Of a stretch of DNA of 64,000 bases, positions 1-7,746 are shown piece after piece. Location: positions 1-64,000 of IMG/VR virus record IMGVR_UViG_3300005537_000023; one strand, given 5' to 3'. The position numbers and the translations under genes are program-made. The notes beneath the pieces are model-generated. The model did not search any database. It was given only the letters and a program-made list of their open reading frames with translations, and was not told the DNA's origin. Every line of letters begins with the position of its first letter. Position 1 is the first letter of the stretch. This DNA is from a virus.

Positions 1-1
1 G

Positions 2-67
2 GCGCGCACGCCGGAGATCACGCGCAAGGGGCGGGTGGCGTTGGAGGAAGCGGAGGCGAAAACATGA
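2..67 (+). CDS. Partial CDS, C-terminal tail (possible winged-helix protein)
   Basis: The window opens inside a plus-strand frame that ends at TGA 65-67 and overlaps the next ATG by four bases. Only about 21 residues remain, reading TPEITRKGRVALEEAEAKT at the end. The pattern TxxGRxALEEAE resembles the last wing and helix of small winged-helix regulators, as also seen at the end of the protein at 3273-3728. The 5' part lies outside the window, so the function is a guess. Confidence 0.5.
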   Translation, partial: ARTPEITRKGRVALEEAEAKT

Positions 68-468
68 GCAGATCGGGATACAGCGATGATTGCGAAAACC
101 TCGGCTTGTGGCGCCAGGCCGTGGATCGGGCAATCCGGGGCAAGCGCGGCCAGGCATTCATGCGCGAGATGGCTGCGGCGATGGATACAATGCCCACGAA
201 GGCGTTGGTTGCCGGCGAAGTGGTGCGAGATGCGGCCCACGTTTGCGCGCTCGGCTCCGTGGCCATCGCTCGCGGCATGGACGTGGCAAATCTGGACATC
301 GAGGACGGGGAATCCGTTGGCGAGGCGTTTGGCGTGGCCAAGGCGCTCGCGTGCGAGGTGGCCTACATGAACGACGAGTGTGGGCCGGTGAACGAGACGG
401 AAGAGGATCGCTGGCAGCGTATGCGGCGATGGGTTGACCAGCGGTTGGCAGAGGGAGGGCTAGAATGA
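64..468 (+). CDS. Conserved phage protein, 134 aa, unknown function
   Basis: Starts at ATG 64 overlapping the preceding stop and ends overlapping the next ATG at 465, so it sits inside a translationally coupled operon. The N-terminus MSRSGYSDDCENLGLWR followed by a region rich in RGKRGQAF is, from memory, typical of a small protein widespread in tailed and temperate phages of Proteobacteria. It is soluble, mildly acidic at the C-terminus and has no recognisable catalytic motif. Role not known. Confidence 0.8.
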   Translation: MSRSGYSDDCENLGLWRQAVDRAIRGKRGQAFMREMAAAMDTMPTKALVAGEVVRDAAHVCALGSVAIARGMDVANLDIEDGESVGEAFGVAKALACEVAYMNDECGPVNETEEDRWQRMRRWVDQRLAEGGLE

Positions 469-854
469 GAAAGCGAAACAAGAAAGCCCGCCCCGTCCGC
501 AGGATGCGCGTGACGCCCGCTGGGCCAATGGTGGAGAACTTGGACGCCAGCAACCACATGCCAATGGTGTGCGATAGATGCGGCGTTGCAGTCGAGCCAT
601 TCGCACACACGCACTTCGACTTTCAGACGTGGCGTGACGGAAGAGGCCGCAGTGACATTGGGAGCGGTCGCCTGTGTCCACCGTGCGGCGACGTCGTATC
701 GCGCATGCTCGTGTACTTCGGCAAGTCGCTCGGGCTCACTACCAACGCGACACTGCCTGGTTTGAGCGAAAAGTTTCTAGGCCAAGGCGGTATGAGACTT
801 TACAACTTGCCGAACGGTGTGGAGTGCGCGCCGTGCCCAAGCCATGCGCGCTAG
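465..854 (+). CDS. Small zinc-ribbon-like protein, 129 aa
   Basis: The very basic N-terminus (MRKRNKKARPVRRMR) is followed by CDRC near residue 36 and CPPC near residue 71, giving a plausible four-cysteine metal site. The C-terminus has another CAPC. It belongs to the row of small cysteine-rich genes at the left edge. Function unknown; DNA or RNA binding is a guess from the basic tail and zinc knuckle. Confidence 0.7.
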   Translation: MRKRNKKARPVRRMRVTPAGPMVENLDASNHMPMVCDRCGVAVEPFAHTHFDFQTWRDGRGRSDIGSGRLCPPCGDVVSRMLVYFGKSLGLTTNATLPGLSEKFLGQGGMRLYNLPNGVECAPCPSHAR

Positions 855-1167
855 CCCCACCCACCGCCGCCGCGGCCCCGAGCGCGCCGTGACATCCGCC
901 CCCATCCGCGACGGCGATGGCGATTGGTACGTGCGTCTCTCGTGCGGCCATCGCTGGTACGAGGTGGGTGGGCGCACTATCAAGGCGATTCGTGACGTGC
1001 GCCTCTGTCCGCTGTGCCCGGATGAGACGTACAACCGGACGCAGTACCGCGCGAAGGCGGCGGCGATTCGCGAGCGACACCAGCGACTTTTCTTTGCTAC
1101 CCGCGACGCGATCGCGAGGGCGGAGGGTGTGCTGGAAGAGTTGCGGCAGCGGGAGGCGGCGGAATGA
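844..1167 (+). CDS. Small cysteine-containing protein, 107 aa
   Basis: ATG 844 overlaps the end of the preceding gene by 11 bases; a GTG at 817 in the same frame is an alternative. The middle carries a CGH and a CPLCP pair separated by about 35 residues, which could bind one metal, followed by an Arg/Glu-rich helical C-terminus. The end overlaps the next ATG by four bases. Unknown function. Confidence 0.65.
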   Translation: MRASPTHRRRGPERAVTSAPIRDGDGDWYVRLSCGHRWYEVGGRTIKAIRDVRLCPLCPDETYNRTQYRAKAAAIRERHQRLFFATRDAIARAEGVLEELRQREAAE

Positions 1168-1421
1168 AACTCCTCCTCTGCCGTGCGTGCGGCGACATGC
1201 TGAAATTCGGCCTCGACGACTGGCGCTTCTGCAACTGCGGCCGATCGTCCGCGCGCTACGTGGACGCGGCCTTTGGCGAGATGCGCGGCGACGATGCGGT
1301 AGCGATCGGCGTGGACAACGCGGACCTGGCGAAGATGGTTCACGCGCACGGAAACTTTAGGGCGGAGTGGTGGAAGATGTTGCCGGGCGCGCCTGGCGTA
1401 AGGGTGACGAGGGTGACATGA
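1164..1421 (+). CDS. Small zinc-ribbon protein, 85 aa
   Basis: CRACG near residue 7 and CNCG near residue 23 form a compact CxxC-x13-CxC ribbon at the N-terminus; the rest is a short acidic helical region. ATGA overlaps on both sides place it in the left-edge operon. No family assigned. Confidence 0.65.
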   Translation: MKLLLCRACGDMLKFGLDDWRFCNCGRSSARYVDAAFGEMRGDDAVAIGVDNADLAKMVHAHGNFRAEWWKMLPGAPGVRVTRVT

Positions 1422-1684
1422 AGAGCGGCTTTTATATCATCGACGCAACGGCGCACTACTTCGTCGTCAACGGCGTCCGCAAGTCTCTATGCGGCGTGGA
1501 CTCCGTCTCGCTCTCCACGCCGTACGTGCAGCGCGAGCACCTTGGCGTCGTGCCAATGTGCCGCGCTTGCCAAGAGTCCATGCGCCCGACGGTGACGAAG
1601 ACGGCGCCGGAGGTGGAGGCGTGTACGTGCGCGGCGTGTCGCGGAAGCTCGGTGTCGCGACATGCGAAGGCGGAGGGAGCGTGA
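1418..1684 (+). CDS. Small cysteine-rich protein, 88 aa
   Basis: ATG 1418 overlaps the previous stop. The first half is beta-like (GFYIIDATAHYFVV); the second half carries CRAC and CTCAAC clusters that could bind zinc. It lies directly upstream of the VRR-NUC gene and overlaps its GTG start, so the two are probably co-translated. Function unknown. Confidence 0.65.
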   Translation: MKSGFYIIDATAHYFVVNGVRKSLCGVDSVSLSTPYVQREHLGVVPMCRACQESMRPTVTKTAPEVEACTCAACRGSSVSRHAKAEGA

Positions 1685-2133
1685 CGCTGGAGCGCCACAT
1701 CCACGCCGCCATCCTGCGCACCGTCCGCACGATGGGGTGCTGGGCCGAGACGAATGGCGTCCACCGCGGCGGCACCACGCGGCGCAGCGGCCTCGGCGTG
1801 GGCTCGCCGGATATCCTCGTCCTCGTCCCGCCTTTCTGGACGGCGCTATTTATCGAGGTGAAGCGGGACGAGAAGGCGAAGCGATCGCGCCGGCAGATCG
1901 AATGGCACGCGCGCGCCCAAACCGTTGGCATCCGCGTGGAGACGTGCTGGACGGCGGTGATGGCGCGGGATGCGGTGCTGACGGCAATCAAGGCCGACGG
2001 CGATCTACTGTGCGCGGCGGCGCGGCGGATCGTACTTGATGCCAAGGGCGAGCGCCGACTCAACGCACTGTTGGAGTCACCACCGAAGCCAACCAAAGCC
2101 TTGAAGGATCTGTGGACGGGGAGGGCAGGATGA
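1681..2133 (+). CDS. VRR-NUC type nuclease, 150 aa
   Basis: Short PD-(D/E)XK-fold nuclease. The GTG start at 1681 overlaps the previous stop. The core shows GSPDILVL (Asp44) then a strand FIEVKRDEK (Glu59, Lys61), followed by SRRQIEWHARAQ, the Q-containing helix characteristic of VRR-NUC phage nucleases. These proteins act on DNA flaps or junctions in phage recombination and repair. Length and motif spacing are normal for stand-alone VRR-NUC proteins. The residues around 55-80 are the strongest support. Confidence 0.88.
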   Translation: MTLERHIHAAILRTVRTMGCWAETNGVHRGGTTRRSGLGVGSPDILVLVPPFWTALFIEVKRDEKAKRSRRQIEWHARAQTVGIRVETCWTAVMARDAVLTAIKADGDLLCAAARRIVLDAKGERRLNALLESPPKPTKALKDLWTGRAG

Positions 2134-2270
2134 AAAAGCACCAGTGCGTCCGCTGCAAACGCCACGTCGCCGGCACGCGCAACGTCAGGCGCCGGTGCGG
2201 AACGTTGAAGACGTTATGCGCGAGGTGCATTGAGACGTTGAAGGCGAAAGGGGCGGTGCTTGACGATTAG
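2130..2270 (+). CDS. Tiny zinc-finger protein, 46 aa
   Basis: ATG 2130 overlaps the VRR-NUC stop. The product is highly basic with CVRC near residue 6 and CARC near residue 30, a minimal four-cysteine zinc ribbon. Its TAG stop shares the tetranucleotide TTAG (2267-2270) with the stop of the convergent minus-strand gene. Likely a small nucleic-acid binding protein, by inference only. Confidence 0.65.
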   Translation: MKKHQCVRCKRHVAGTRNVRRRCGTLKTLCARCIETLKAKGAVLDD

Positions 2271-2503
2271 CCGCGAATCGTCAACGTCGCCAACACCCCG
2301 CCATCCACATGCCCCACCGTCACCTCGCCGCCACCCCAGTCCACGGACAGCACGGGGTAGTCGTGCGTGAGCAGGACGTTGTGCAGATCGTCCACGCCCA
2401 CCTTCGCCGGGATGCCGAGTGGGCCGAGGTCGACGTGGGGCGAGTCGATGGCGGACGCGGCGTCCATGAGGGCGCGGAGGGAGTCCGAGCGAACTTCCCT
2501 CAC
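2267..2503 (-). CDS. Hypothetical protein, 78 aa
   Basis: Second gene of a two-gene minus-strand operon, overlapping its upstream neighbour by four bases. The sequence is beta-rich with LSVDWGGGEVTVGHV in the C-terminal half. No cysteine cluster, signal or membrane segment. It is convergent with, and overlaps by four bases, the plus-strand gene ending at 2270. Not recognised. Confidence 0.6.
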   Translation of the reverse strand: MREVRSDSLRALMDAASAIDSPHVDLGPLGIPAKVGVDDLHNVLLTHDYPVLSVDWGGGEVTVGHVDGGVLATLTIRG

Positions 2504-2994
2504 TTGGCCACCGTGACGATGGCGGCGGGACGGTAGGCGCAGCCGTGCGCGGTGGAGACGAAGACGAGGACGGCGGTGACGGCAATTGCAGTGGGCGTCT
2601 TCACATACCCGCGCACGATTTCGAGGATGCCGGCGGGCTGGGCGAGGCGATCGTCACGGCGCGGATCCTTGCGCGGGCCAGGGCGCGGCACCTCGACGGG
2701 CGTGGTTTCGGTACGGAATCCGCGATCGGACGTGGGGGCCGACACCGCCGGCATCTGGCCGCTGACGCCGGTGCCGGGCGGGGGACGGTTGGAGGGGCCG
2801 GCGCCGCCGCCGCTTCCGAGCGCCATAATCGTCTTCGTCTGCTGGGCGGCGAAACGCTCGCGGGCGTAGAGGATGAGGATCGGGAGGACGGCTTGCTCAG
2901 TGAGCTTGCCGTGGAGGGTGAGGACGCCGATCAGGATGAAAAACGCGACGTCGACGAGGGAGGCGAGCAGGCGCTGGCCCGGCGTGCTGTCCAT
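2500..2994 (-). CDS. Membrane protein with two hydrophobic segments, 164 aa
   Basis: Residues 10-45 are hydrophobic (VDVAFFILIGVLTLHG, then VLPILILY) and a second segment lies near residue 135-150 (AIAVTAVLVFVS). Between them is a Gly/Pro-rich linker. Two or three membrane spans with a short charged C-terminus could suit a holin-like or virion membrane protein, but nothing specific identifies it. First gene of the minus operon; its 5' region faces the promoter of the 3106 operon. Confidence 0.65.
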   Translation of the reverse strand: MDSTPGQRLLASLVDVAFFILIGVLTLHGKLTEQAVLPILILYARERFAAQQTKTIMALGSGGGAGPSNRPPPGTGVSGQMPAVSAPTSDRGFRTETTPVEVPRPGPRKDPRRDDRLAQPAGILEIVRGYVKTPTAIAVTAVLVFVSTAHGCAYRPAAIVTVAK

Positions 2995-3069
2995 TGCTCA
3001 ATGATGCCGCGCGGTTGACTGGGCGGAGAAGAAAAGTTGCCAGCCCATGTCTCACGCCGCTGAATACGC

Positions 3070-3105
3070 TTGACACCACCCACGTCAATGGTGCTAATGG
3101 CAGGC
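3070..3105 (+). promoter_or_regulatory. Predicted leaderless promoter with inverted repeat
   Basis: TTGACA at 3070-3075, a 17-bp spacer, and GCTAAT at 3093-3098 place transcription start at or within two bases of ATG 3106, so the mRNA would have no leader. Half-sites TTGAC (3070-3074) and GTCAA (3084-3088) form an inverted repeat over the -35 box and spacer, a natural operator for the ribbon-helix-helix protein just downstream. Predicted by eye only. Confidence 0.6.
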
Positions 3106-3276
3106 ATGGCGCGAATCAAGGCGGTGCGTGAGTTGGCGATGACGCTGCGCTTTTCCGTTGAGGAGAGGCGGGCGATCAGGGCGGCGGCGGGGAAGGCGGA
3201 TTTGCCGATGGCGCAGTGGATCAAGCGGGTGCTGGCTGAGGCGGCGGCTGAGTCGGCAAAGGAGTCTGGAAAATGA
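3106..3276 (+). CDS. Ribbon-helix-helix (Arc/CopG-like) regulator, 56 aa
   Basis: Start chosen at ATG 3106 because it lies 36 nt after the -35 box; upstream ATGs at 3070-3097 overlap the promoter. A beta strand (MTLRFS), then VEERRAIRAAAGKADLPMAQWIKRVL, fits the ribbon-helix-helix layout: strand, helix, turn, helix. Such proteins repress their own operon as dimers of dimers, here plausibly via the inverted repeat at 3070-3088. First gene of a four-gene operon. Confidence 0.7.
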   Translation: MARIKAVRELAMTLRFSVEERRAIRAAAGKADLPMAQWIKRVLAEAAAESAKESGK

Positions 3277-3728
3277 CGGCAGGCGAGGGAAGCGCGCTGA
3301 CGGACTCGATCGAGCGATTCCGTGCGGCTAAGGCCGATGTGGAGGCGGCCGAAGAGGTGTTGCGCGAAGCGAAGCAGAGGCTCCGTGCTGTCGCCGCCGA
3401 AGCCCATGGCGCGCTCAAATCGATCAGCGGCGAGATCGAGGAGCACGCGCCGCGCGAGGACATCGAAACGCCAGCCACGCGTCTGCGCCGGAAGCGCGGA
3501 ATCGGGGCAAGCAATCAGCAGGCTTTGCTGTCAGCGATGGCAAAGCTTGGTGTTGGCAAGTCAACGCCAACCAAGGATCTGGCCGTCATGGCTGGCATTA
3601 CATACAACCAAGCATGGGGGGCACTCGGACGAAGGATGTTGGAATTCGGACTCGTGAAAAAAACTGGGCCAGGCGAATGGAGCATCACCCCGAAAGGGAT
3701 TGCTGAAATTGAAGGGAGCGAGGTATGA
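3273..3728 (+). CDS. Coiled-coil plus winged-helix protein, 151 aa
   Basis: Residues 10-60 form a charged heptad-like helix (ADVEAAEEVLREAKQRL). Residues 78-148 look like a winged helix: NQQALLSAMAKL, then DLAVMAGITYNQAW as the recognition helix, and a wing EWSITPKG. Overlaps both neighbours by four bases. Likely a DNA-binding regulator or partition-type adaptor working with the ParB-like protein next door; that link is inference from the operon. Confidence 0.65.
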   Translation: MTAGEGSALTDSIERFRAAKADVEAAEEVLREAKQRLRAVAAEAHGALKSISGEIEEHAPREDIETPATRLRRKRGIGASNQQALLSAMAKLGVGKSTPTKDLAVMAGITYNQAWGALGRRMLEFGLVKKTGPGEWSITPKGIAEIEGSEV

Positions 3729-4648
3729 CCGCCAAGGCGAGCAGGCAGACGCGCACGTCCGTCGACACGATCATCGTCACGCCGGAAATCGTGTCTAAGT
3801 GGGAACTGCCCCCATTCCAAAGGCCACTACGAATCAGCGACAAGGTGAAGGCCGTAGCCGAGGTGATCAAAGCGAACGGCGGAGTGATTCCAGGAATGAT
3901 CACCATCGGAATCCTCAACGGGAAGCAATACATCCTCGATGGGCAGCACCGCAGGGAAGCCTATCTCATCTCCGGCATGCCGGAGGGATACGTGGATGTC
4001 CGGTATTCCACGCACGAATCCATGGCGGACATGGGCGAGGAGTACGTGGAACTAAATTCCAGCATCGTCCGCATGCGCCCGGACGATATCCTCCGCGGCC
4101 TTGAAGGATCGTACGCTGCATTGCAGTTGCTTCGTAAGCGCGTGCCGTTCGTTGGCTATGACATGATTCGTCGTAGCAAGTCATCTCCCATCTTGGGAAT
4201 GAGCGTGCTTCTCCGATGTTGGTACGCGTCTATCCCGGATGTGCCTGGTACCGCCGCCCCGTCTGCCGCCACCATCGCGAAAAGCCTGTCGGTTGACGAT
4301 GCGGCGCTTTGCGCCGAATTCATCACGTTGGCGAAGGACGCGTGGGGCCGGGATCCCGAATACATGCGATTGTGGGGAGGCCTCAACCTCACCCTTTGCA
4401 TGTGGCTCTACCGCCGCACTGTGCTTGTGCCGGATGACGGAAAACCGATGCCAAAGGACACATTCAAGACTGGCCTTATGGGACTCTCTACCGACGGCAG
4501 TTTTCTTGATTGGTTGGTTGGGCGAAACATGAACGACCACCATCGCGGGCCGGCATTCAAGGAGATCAAGCGACTGATCGGGCGCCGGATCGCGGCCACC
4601 GGCAAGCGAGTGCGTCTCCCGTCCCCGCAATGGGAGCGCGAGCGATGA
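3725..4648 (+). CDS. ParB/DGQHR-domain protein, 307 aa
   Basis: The first 100 residues match the ParB-N / DGQHR fold: predicted strands around DTIIVTPEIV, then GKQYILDGQHRREAY (DGQHR at residues 72-76) and a following strand VDVRYST. This fold binds or hydrolyses nucleotides in ParB, sulfiredoxin and DndB-like proteins. The C-terminal 200 residues are helical and unassigned. It is larger than a bare ParB-N domain and lacks an obvious ParB HTH, which the neighbouring winged-helix genes may supply. Role (partition, gene control or DNA modification) unclear. Confidence 0.7.
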   Translation: MTAKASRQTRTSVDTIIVTPEIVSKWELPPFQRPLRISDKVKAVAEVIKANGGVIPGMITIGILNGKQYILDGQHRREAYLISGMPEGYVDVRYSTHESMADMGEEYVELNSSIVRMRPDDILRGLEGSYAALQLLRKRVPFVGYDMIRRSKSSPILGMSVLLRCWYASIPDVPGTAAPSAATIAKSLSVDDAALCAEFITLAKDAWGRDPEYMRLWGGLNLTLCMWLYRRTVLVPDDGKPMPKDTFKTGLMGLSTDGSFLDWLVGRNMNDHHRGPAFKEIKRLIGRRIAATGKRVRLPSPQWERER

Positions 4649-5562
4649 GCGATCTGTCCAATCTTCTCGAAACTCTGGAGGCCGCCGCCGCCATTGTGCG
4701 CCGGATGATGAATGGCGGCGATGTGGCCAATCGCCAAGTGTCGTCGTCTGGCGTACGCGAGCAGGTATACGAAGTGATCGCCAGACGTAGCCGAGGCGGC
4801 GAAGGTACCACCTGCGACGATGTTGAGCGCATCACGGGACTGACGCATCAAACGGCATCCGCGCGAGTCAATGAGCTGGCCGCAGACGGCGAGATCACGC
4901 CCAACGGCCAACGAAAGACGCGGAGCGGAAAACCAGCGGCCGCATATTGGCTGCCGGAGTCCATCGCTACGGAACCAGAGGAGGATATCACTGGCCTTTC
5001 GCAGCCTATCGACGAGGGGCGTCGGCGTATGGCAGTGACATTGCTTGGCAGTCTCGTTCGTGCGGACAATCCTTCTGTCGGCCGGATGGGCCAATCTATT
5101 GCCGATGATACCGGATTGAGGACTCATGCCGTGCTAACGAATCTTCACTATCTAGCGCCACGTTTGCCGTTTCTTCAAGAGACCAAGATCGGCGGGGCCT
5201 ACAGATACTCGCTTCGAAACATCGCCGCAGCCAAACGATGGATCGAGGAGAATGACGCGCCGGATTTGCCATTCGGCCGGGATAGAGGGGTGGCCCCGAT
5301 GCCTCTGTATGTCACCGGACGGCGTGTCATTCAGATGTTGGAGGCTGACGGATCCGCATTGGCCTCCGACATCTACAAACGCCTGTCGATCAACGTCACT
5401 GGCGCCAGGGCGGTGATGGCTAAACTGCACGGCGCCGGAATCATCCGAGCGGAGCGATCGCCCAGCGGGAAGACGTCCCCTCGCATCGAGATCGCTGATT
5501 CAGAAAAGGCACGGGCGTGGATGGTGGAGGCGGATGCGTTCATTGCCAACGCGACTGCGTAG
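4645..5562 (+). CDS. Triple winged-helix DNA-binding protein, 305 aa
   Basis: ATG 4645 overlaps the ParB-like stop. Three winged-helix units can be read in tandem: residues 35-90 (REQVYEVIARRS, then TGLTHQTASARVNELAADGEI), residues 125-190 (SIADDTGLRTHAVLTNLHYL), and residues 222-285 (IYKRLSINVTGARAVMAKLHGAGII). The first unit is clearly paralogous to the protein at 57565-57879, sharing HQTASARVNELA and the wing TRSGxxAxAYW. Its partner and target are unknown; replication initiation or operon control are both possible. Confidence 0.7.
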   Translation: MSDLSNLLETLEAAAAIVRRMMNGGDVANRQVSSSGVREQVYEVIARRSRGGEGTTCDDVERITGLTHQTASARVNELAADGEITPNGQRKTRSGKPAAAYWLPESIATEPEEDITGLSQPIDEGRRRMAVTLLGSLVRADNPSVGRMGQSIADDTGLRTHAVLTNLHYLAPRLPFLQETKIGGAYRYSLRNIAAAKRWIEENDAPDLPFGRDRGVAPMPLYVTGRRVIQMLEADGSALASDIYKRLSINVTGARAVMAKLHGAGIIRAERSPSGKTSPRIEIADSEKARAWMVEADAFIANATA

Positions 5563-5621
5563 AATGGGGCGATACAAGAAGAGTGCAAACGGTTCGCCGC
5601 GAGCGTGATACCCTACCCTGC

Positions 5622-6041
5622 ATGCCCACCGCCCTCTCCATCTCCGCCGTCCGCGACGCCTTGCAGTCGGCTGGCTACACCGAGACGTCTTTCCACCACA
5701 AGCCCCCGCCGGTGGTGGTGTTGGATGTCCCGTACGGCAGCACGGAGCGCGGCCGGTTTTTTCCGAGCATCAACGCCATAGCGGTGGCAGACGGCCCGGA
5801 CAGCGACGTTGCAACGAACCACGAGCTTGCGCACGCCGCCGTCTACGCCAAGCGCTGCGGCGGCACGTGCCAGACGGAGCGCACCCGCTGCTCGTACCGC
5901 GGCGCGCACTCGGCGGCCTTCTATCGAGAGTTGGCGCGCATCCACAAGCACAAGGGGATGTCGGTGGCGAGGGCGAGGGAATTCGAGCGGACGTGCGGCT
6001 ACGCGTATCCGAAGGCGTGGGATAGGAAGGTGGAGTGGTGA
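5622..6041 (+). CDS. Small zinc metallopeptidase (HExxH), 139 aa
   Basis: NHELAHAAVYAKRC carries the zinc motif HELAH at residues 67-71; a third ligand could be His95 in RGAHSAAFYREL. The length suits SprT- or ImmA-like mini-metallopeptidases, but no family is certain. Possible roles are cleavage of a regulator or of host proteins. It begins after a 59-bp gap; ATG 5622 is preceded by no good ribosome site, so transcription may start very close. Confidence 0.65.
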   Translation: MPTALSISAVRDALQSAGYTETSFHHKPPPVVVLDVPYGSTERGRFFPSINAIAVADGPDSDVATNHELAHAAVYAKRCGGTCQTERTRCSYRGAHSAAFYRELARIHKHKGMSVARAREFERTCGYAYPKAWDRKVEW

Positions 6042-6316
6042 CGATTCCGAGCAAGTGGCCTGCGGGAGCCATCCTGAATGTCTGGCCAGACGGGCGCGTC
6101 GTCGCGGTGATCGGTGACACCGGCCTACGGGGTGACGGTAGCCGATTTGTGCAGGTACGATTCCGCGGTAGTGGCAGAGAGAACGTTTTCCCGGCCGTCC
6201 AACTCCTCACCGGCCGCGAATTCGTCATCCGCTGCATCCGCGAGCGCCGCCCGTTGCCGGTGGGCGTGTACGAGATTGATGGGGCGATCGACTTTTCGGG
6301 GGATGAGGTGAGGTGA
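6038..6316 (+). CDS. Small beta-rich protein, 92 aa
   Basis: GTG 6038 overlaps the metallopeptidase stop. The sequence reads as short strands (GAILNVWPDGRVVAVIGD, SRFVQVRFRG) ending FVIRCIRERRPLPVGVYEIDG. No motif recognised. Overlaps the next GTG by four bases. Confidence 0.6.
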   Translation: MTIPSKWPAGAILNVWPDGRVVAVIGDTGLRGDGSRFVQVRFRGSGRENVFPAVQLLTGREFVIRCIRERRPLPVGVYEIDGAIDFSGDEVR

Positions 6317-6770
6317 CACGCATGGTGACGACGGCGACGCTGGATGGCAACGAGCACTTCCGCGAAATCATCTGCAAAGCCATCAAGGTGCTGCGGATTA
6401 GCGACGCTCGGCTCGCGCGCGAATTCGGCGTCAGCCGGGCCGCCGGGCCGCGATTGGACGTTGGAAGAGCGGGCGCAATGCACCGCTGCCACTCATGCGC
6501 GCGCACGTCTACGCGTTTCTCGTCAAAGAGATCATCGCCGAGGAGGCACGTGAAGGCCGCTTTTCGGCAGGGGTGGAGGCCGCCTTGCAGGCGATCGGCG
6601 TCTTCGATCCGGCCGAGCGCGCTCGTGAGAAGCAGGCATCTCGTGATCGCGATGCCGCCGATCTCGCGTCGGGTCGCAAGAGCGCCGAGCAACTCAACCG
6701 CGAGAATGGTGGAGCCTTCGCGTTTCCGCGCGTGCGCATTCACCACAAGAGCGGCGGCAAGATCCGATGA
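6313..6770 (+). pseudogene. HTH protein broken by an 8-bp tandem duplication
   Basis: The first frame (GTG 6313) encodes an HTH start, ISDARLAREFGVSR, then becomes nonsense. A second frame, offset by two, continues as IGRWKSGRNAPLPLMRAHVYAFLVKE and runs to TGA 6770. Joining them gives a normal XRE-like HTH (ARLAREFGVSRAAIGRWKSGRNAP) plus a C-terminal region ending FAFPRVRIHHKS. The break falls on two tandem copies of CCGGGCCG at 6435-6450; removing one restores one frame of about 150 residues. Either a recent knockout, a phase-variable switch or a sequencing error. Confidence 0.75.
6435..6450 (+). repeat. 8-bp tandem duplication CCGGGCCG x2
   Basis: Two adjacent copies of CCGGGCCG occupy 6435-6442 and 6443-6450. 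They sit inside the predicted recognition-helix region of the HTH gene and shift its frame by +2. The unit is itself GC-rich, so replication slippage is a natural origin. Confidence 0.85.
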
Positions 6771-7063
6771 AGTCCTGGCAGCAATCCAACATCACGCGCC
6801 GCGACGCCCGCCACACGAAGACGCCGGACGAGCCGGTGAAGGTGTCGGCCGCACGCAAAGACACCAAGCGATGGTGCGGCGGCAAGATGGGGCGCAAGCA
6901 CAAGCCGAAGTGCATGGACTACGCGAGCACCAAAGGTGACTCGTGGGCGCGCCAGGGCTGGAAGATTCTGGCGTGCACCGTCTGCGGTAAAGAGATCGAT
7001 CGATGGTGCCCGGTGCCGTGGTACAGCGAAAGGCGAAACAAGCCCGATTGGGTGAAGGCGTAG
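6767..7063 (+). CDS. Basic protein with zinc-ribbon, 98 aa
   Basis: ATG 6767 overlaps the preceding stop. Strongly basic first half; CGG, CMD, CTVCG and WCPVPW supply five cysteines that could build one zinc site. Tryptophan-rich C-terminus. Typical of small phage early proteins with unknown role. Confidence 0.65.
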   Translation: MKSWQQSNITRRDARHTKTPDEPVKVSAARKDTKRWCGGKMGRKHKPKCMDYASTKGDSWARQGWKILACTVCGKEIDRWCPVPWYSERRNKPDWVKA

Positions 7064-7071
7064 GAGGCGAC

Positions 7072-7746
7072 ATGGCCAACGAACACGTGAAGCGAAGTTT
7101 CCACTCCATCGATCACAAGGGCCACATCGTCGAAGGCGGCCCGCTGGATGAGCGGTTGCGCAACCTCGAATGCCTGGCCGAGGGCCGACGCGATCGCATG
7201 ACGCCTGGCCTCGACACGTACATCGAGGATCGCGTGAAGAGCGAGGTTACGAAGGCGGCAGCGTCGCTGACGCAGGCGTCGCCGTACGCGGTTGCGCGCG
7301 TGGGCGTCGGCGGCACCATCGACGCGCGCATCGACAAGGCCATCGCGCGCCTAGACGCCATCGAATCCGCGATGCGGTTGATGTGCACGGCAGTGCATGG
7401 AAGCGTGCCAGCGTCCGCTGCCGGATTCGCCGGTGAGTTGGCGCTCCACTTCTCGCAGCCAACGCCGTTGCTGGTGAAGCACGTGCGCCTCGCGGACGAT
7501 TCGGCCGAGGGATTGCGGATCAGCCGGATTCGATGCGGAGTGAACTTCCTCCCAGGGGACGGCAACATCGACGCCATCGTGACGCCGAACGACGATCTCG
7601 TGGTGACGGTGGAGAACACCGGCGCGCAGTACGCCAACGTCTCCGTCCTCTTCTTCTACGAGAAGGCGCCGCAGCCGTGCGAGGCGATGGAGGCGATGGC
7701 GAAGGCGTACGCCAAGGGGTACGACTACGGCTATCGGGGGCGATGA
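7072..7746 (+). CDS. Possible virion-associated protein, 224 aa
   Basis: GGAGG lies just upstream of ATG 7072. The N-terminal 100 residues are helical and charged; residues 120-210 are beta-rich with DDLVVTVENTGAQYANVSVLFFYEK, which reads like a jelly-roll or Ig-like strand pattern. The C-terminus ends AMAKAYAKGYDYGYRG, similar to the Tyr/Gly repeats of the proteins at 20992 and 31746. I infer a surface or decoration protein, with low certainty. Confidence 0.55.
   Translation: MANEHVKRSFHSIDHKGHIVEGGPLDERLRNLECLAEGRRDRMTPGLDTYIEDRVKSEVTKAAASLTQASPYAVARVGVGGTIDARIDKAIARLDAIESAMRLMCTAVHGSVPASAAGFAGELALHFSQPTPLLVKHVRLADDSAEGLRISRIRCGVNFLPGDGNIDAIVTPNDDLVVTVENTGAQYANVSVLFFYEKAPQPCEAMEAMAKAYAKGYDYGYRGR

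Noticed and set aside
5563-5621. Leaderless promoter before the metallopeptidase
   Set aside because: No TTG-type box lies 36-38 nt upstream of ATG 5622; only TACCCT repeats were seen.
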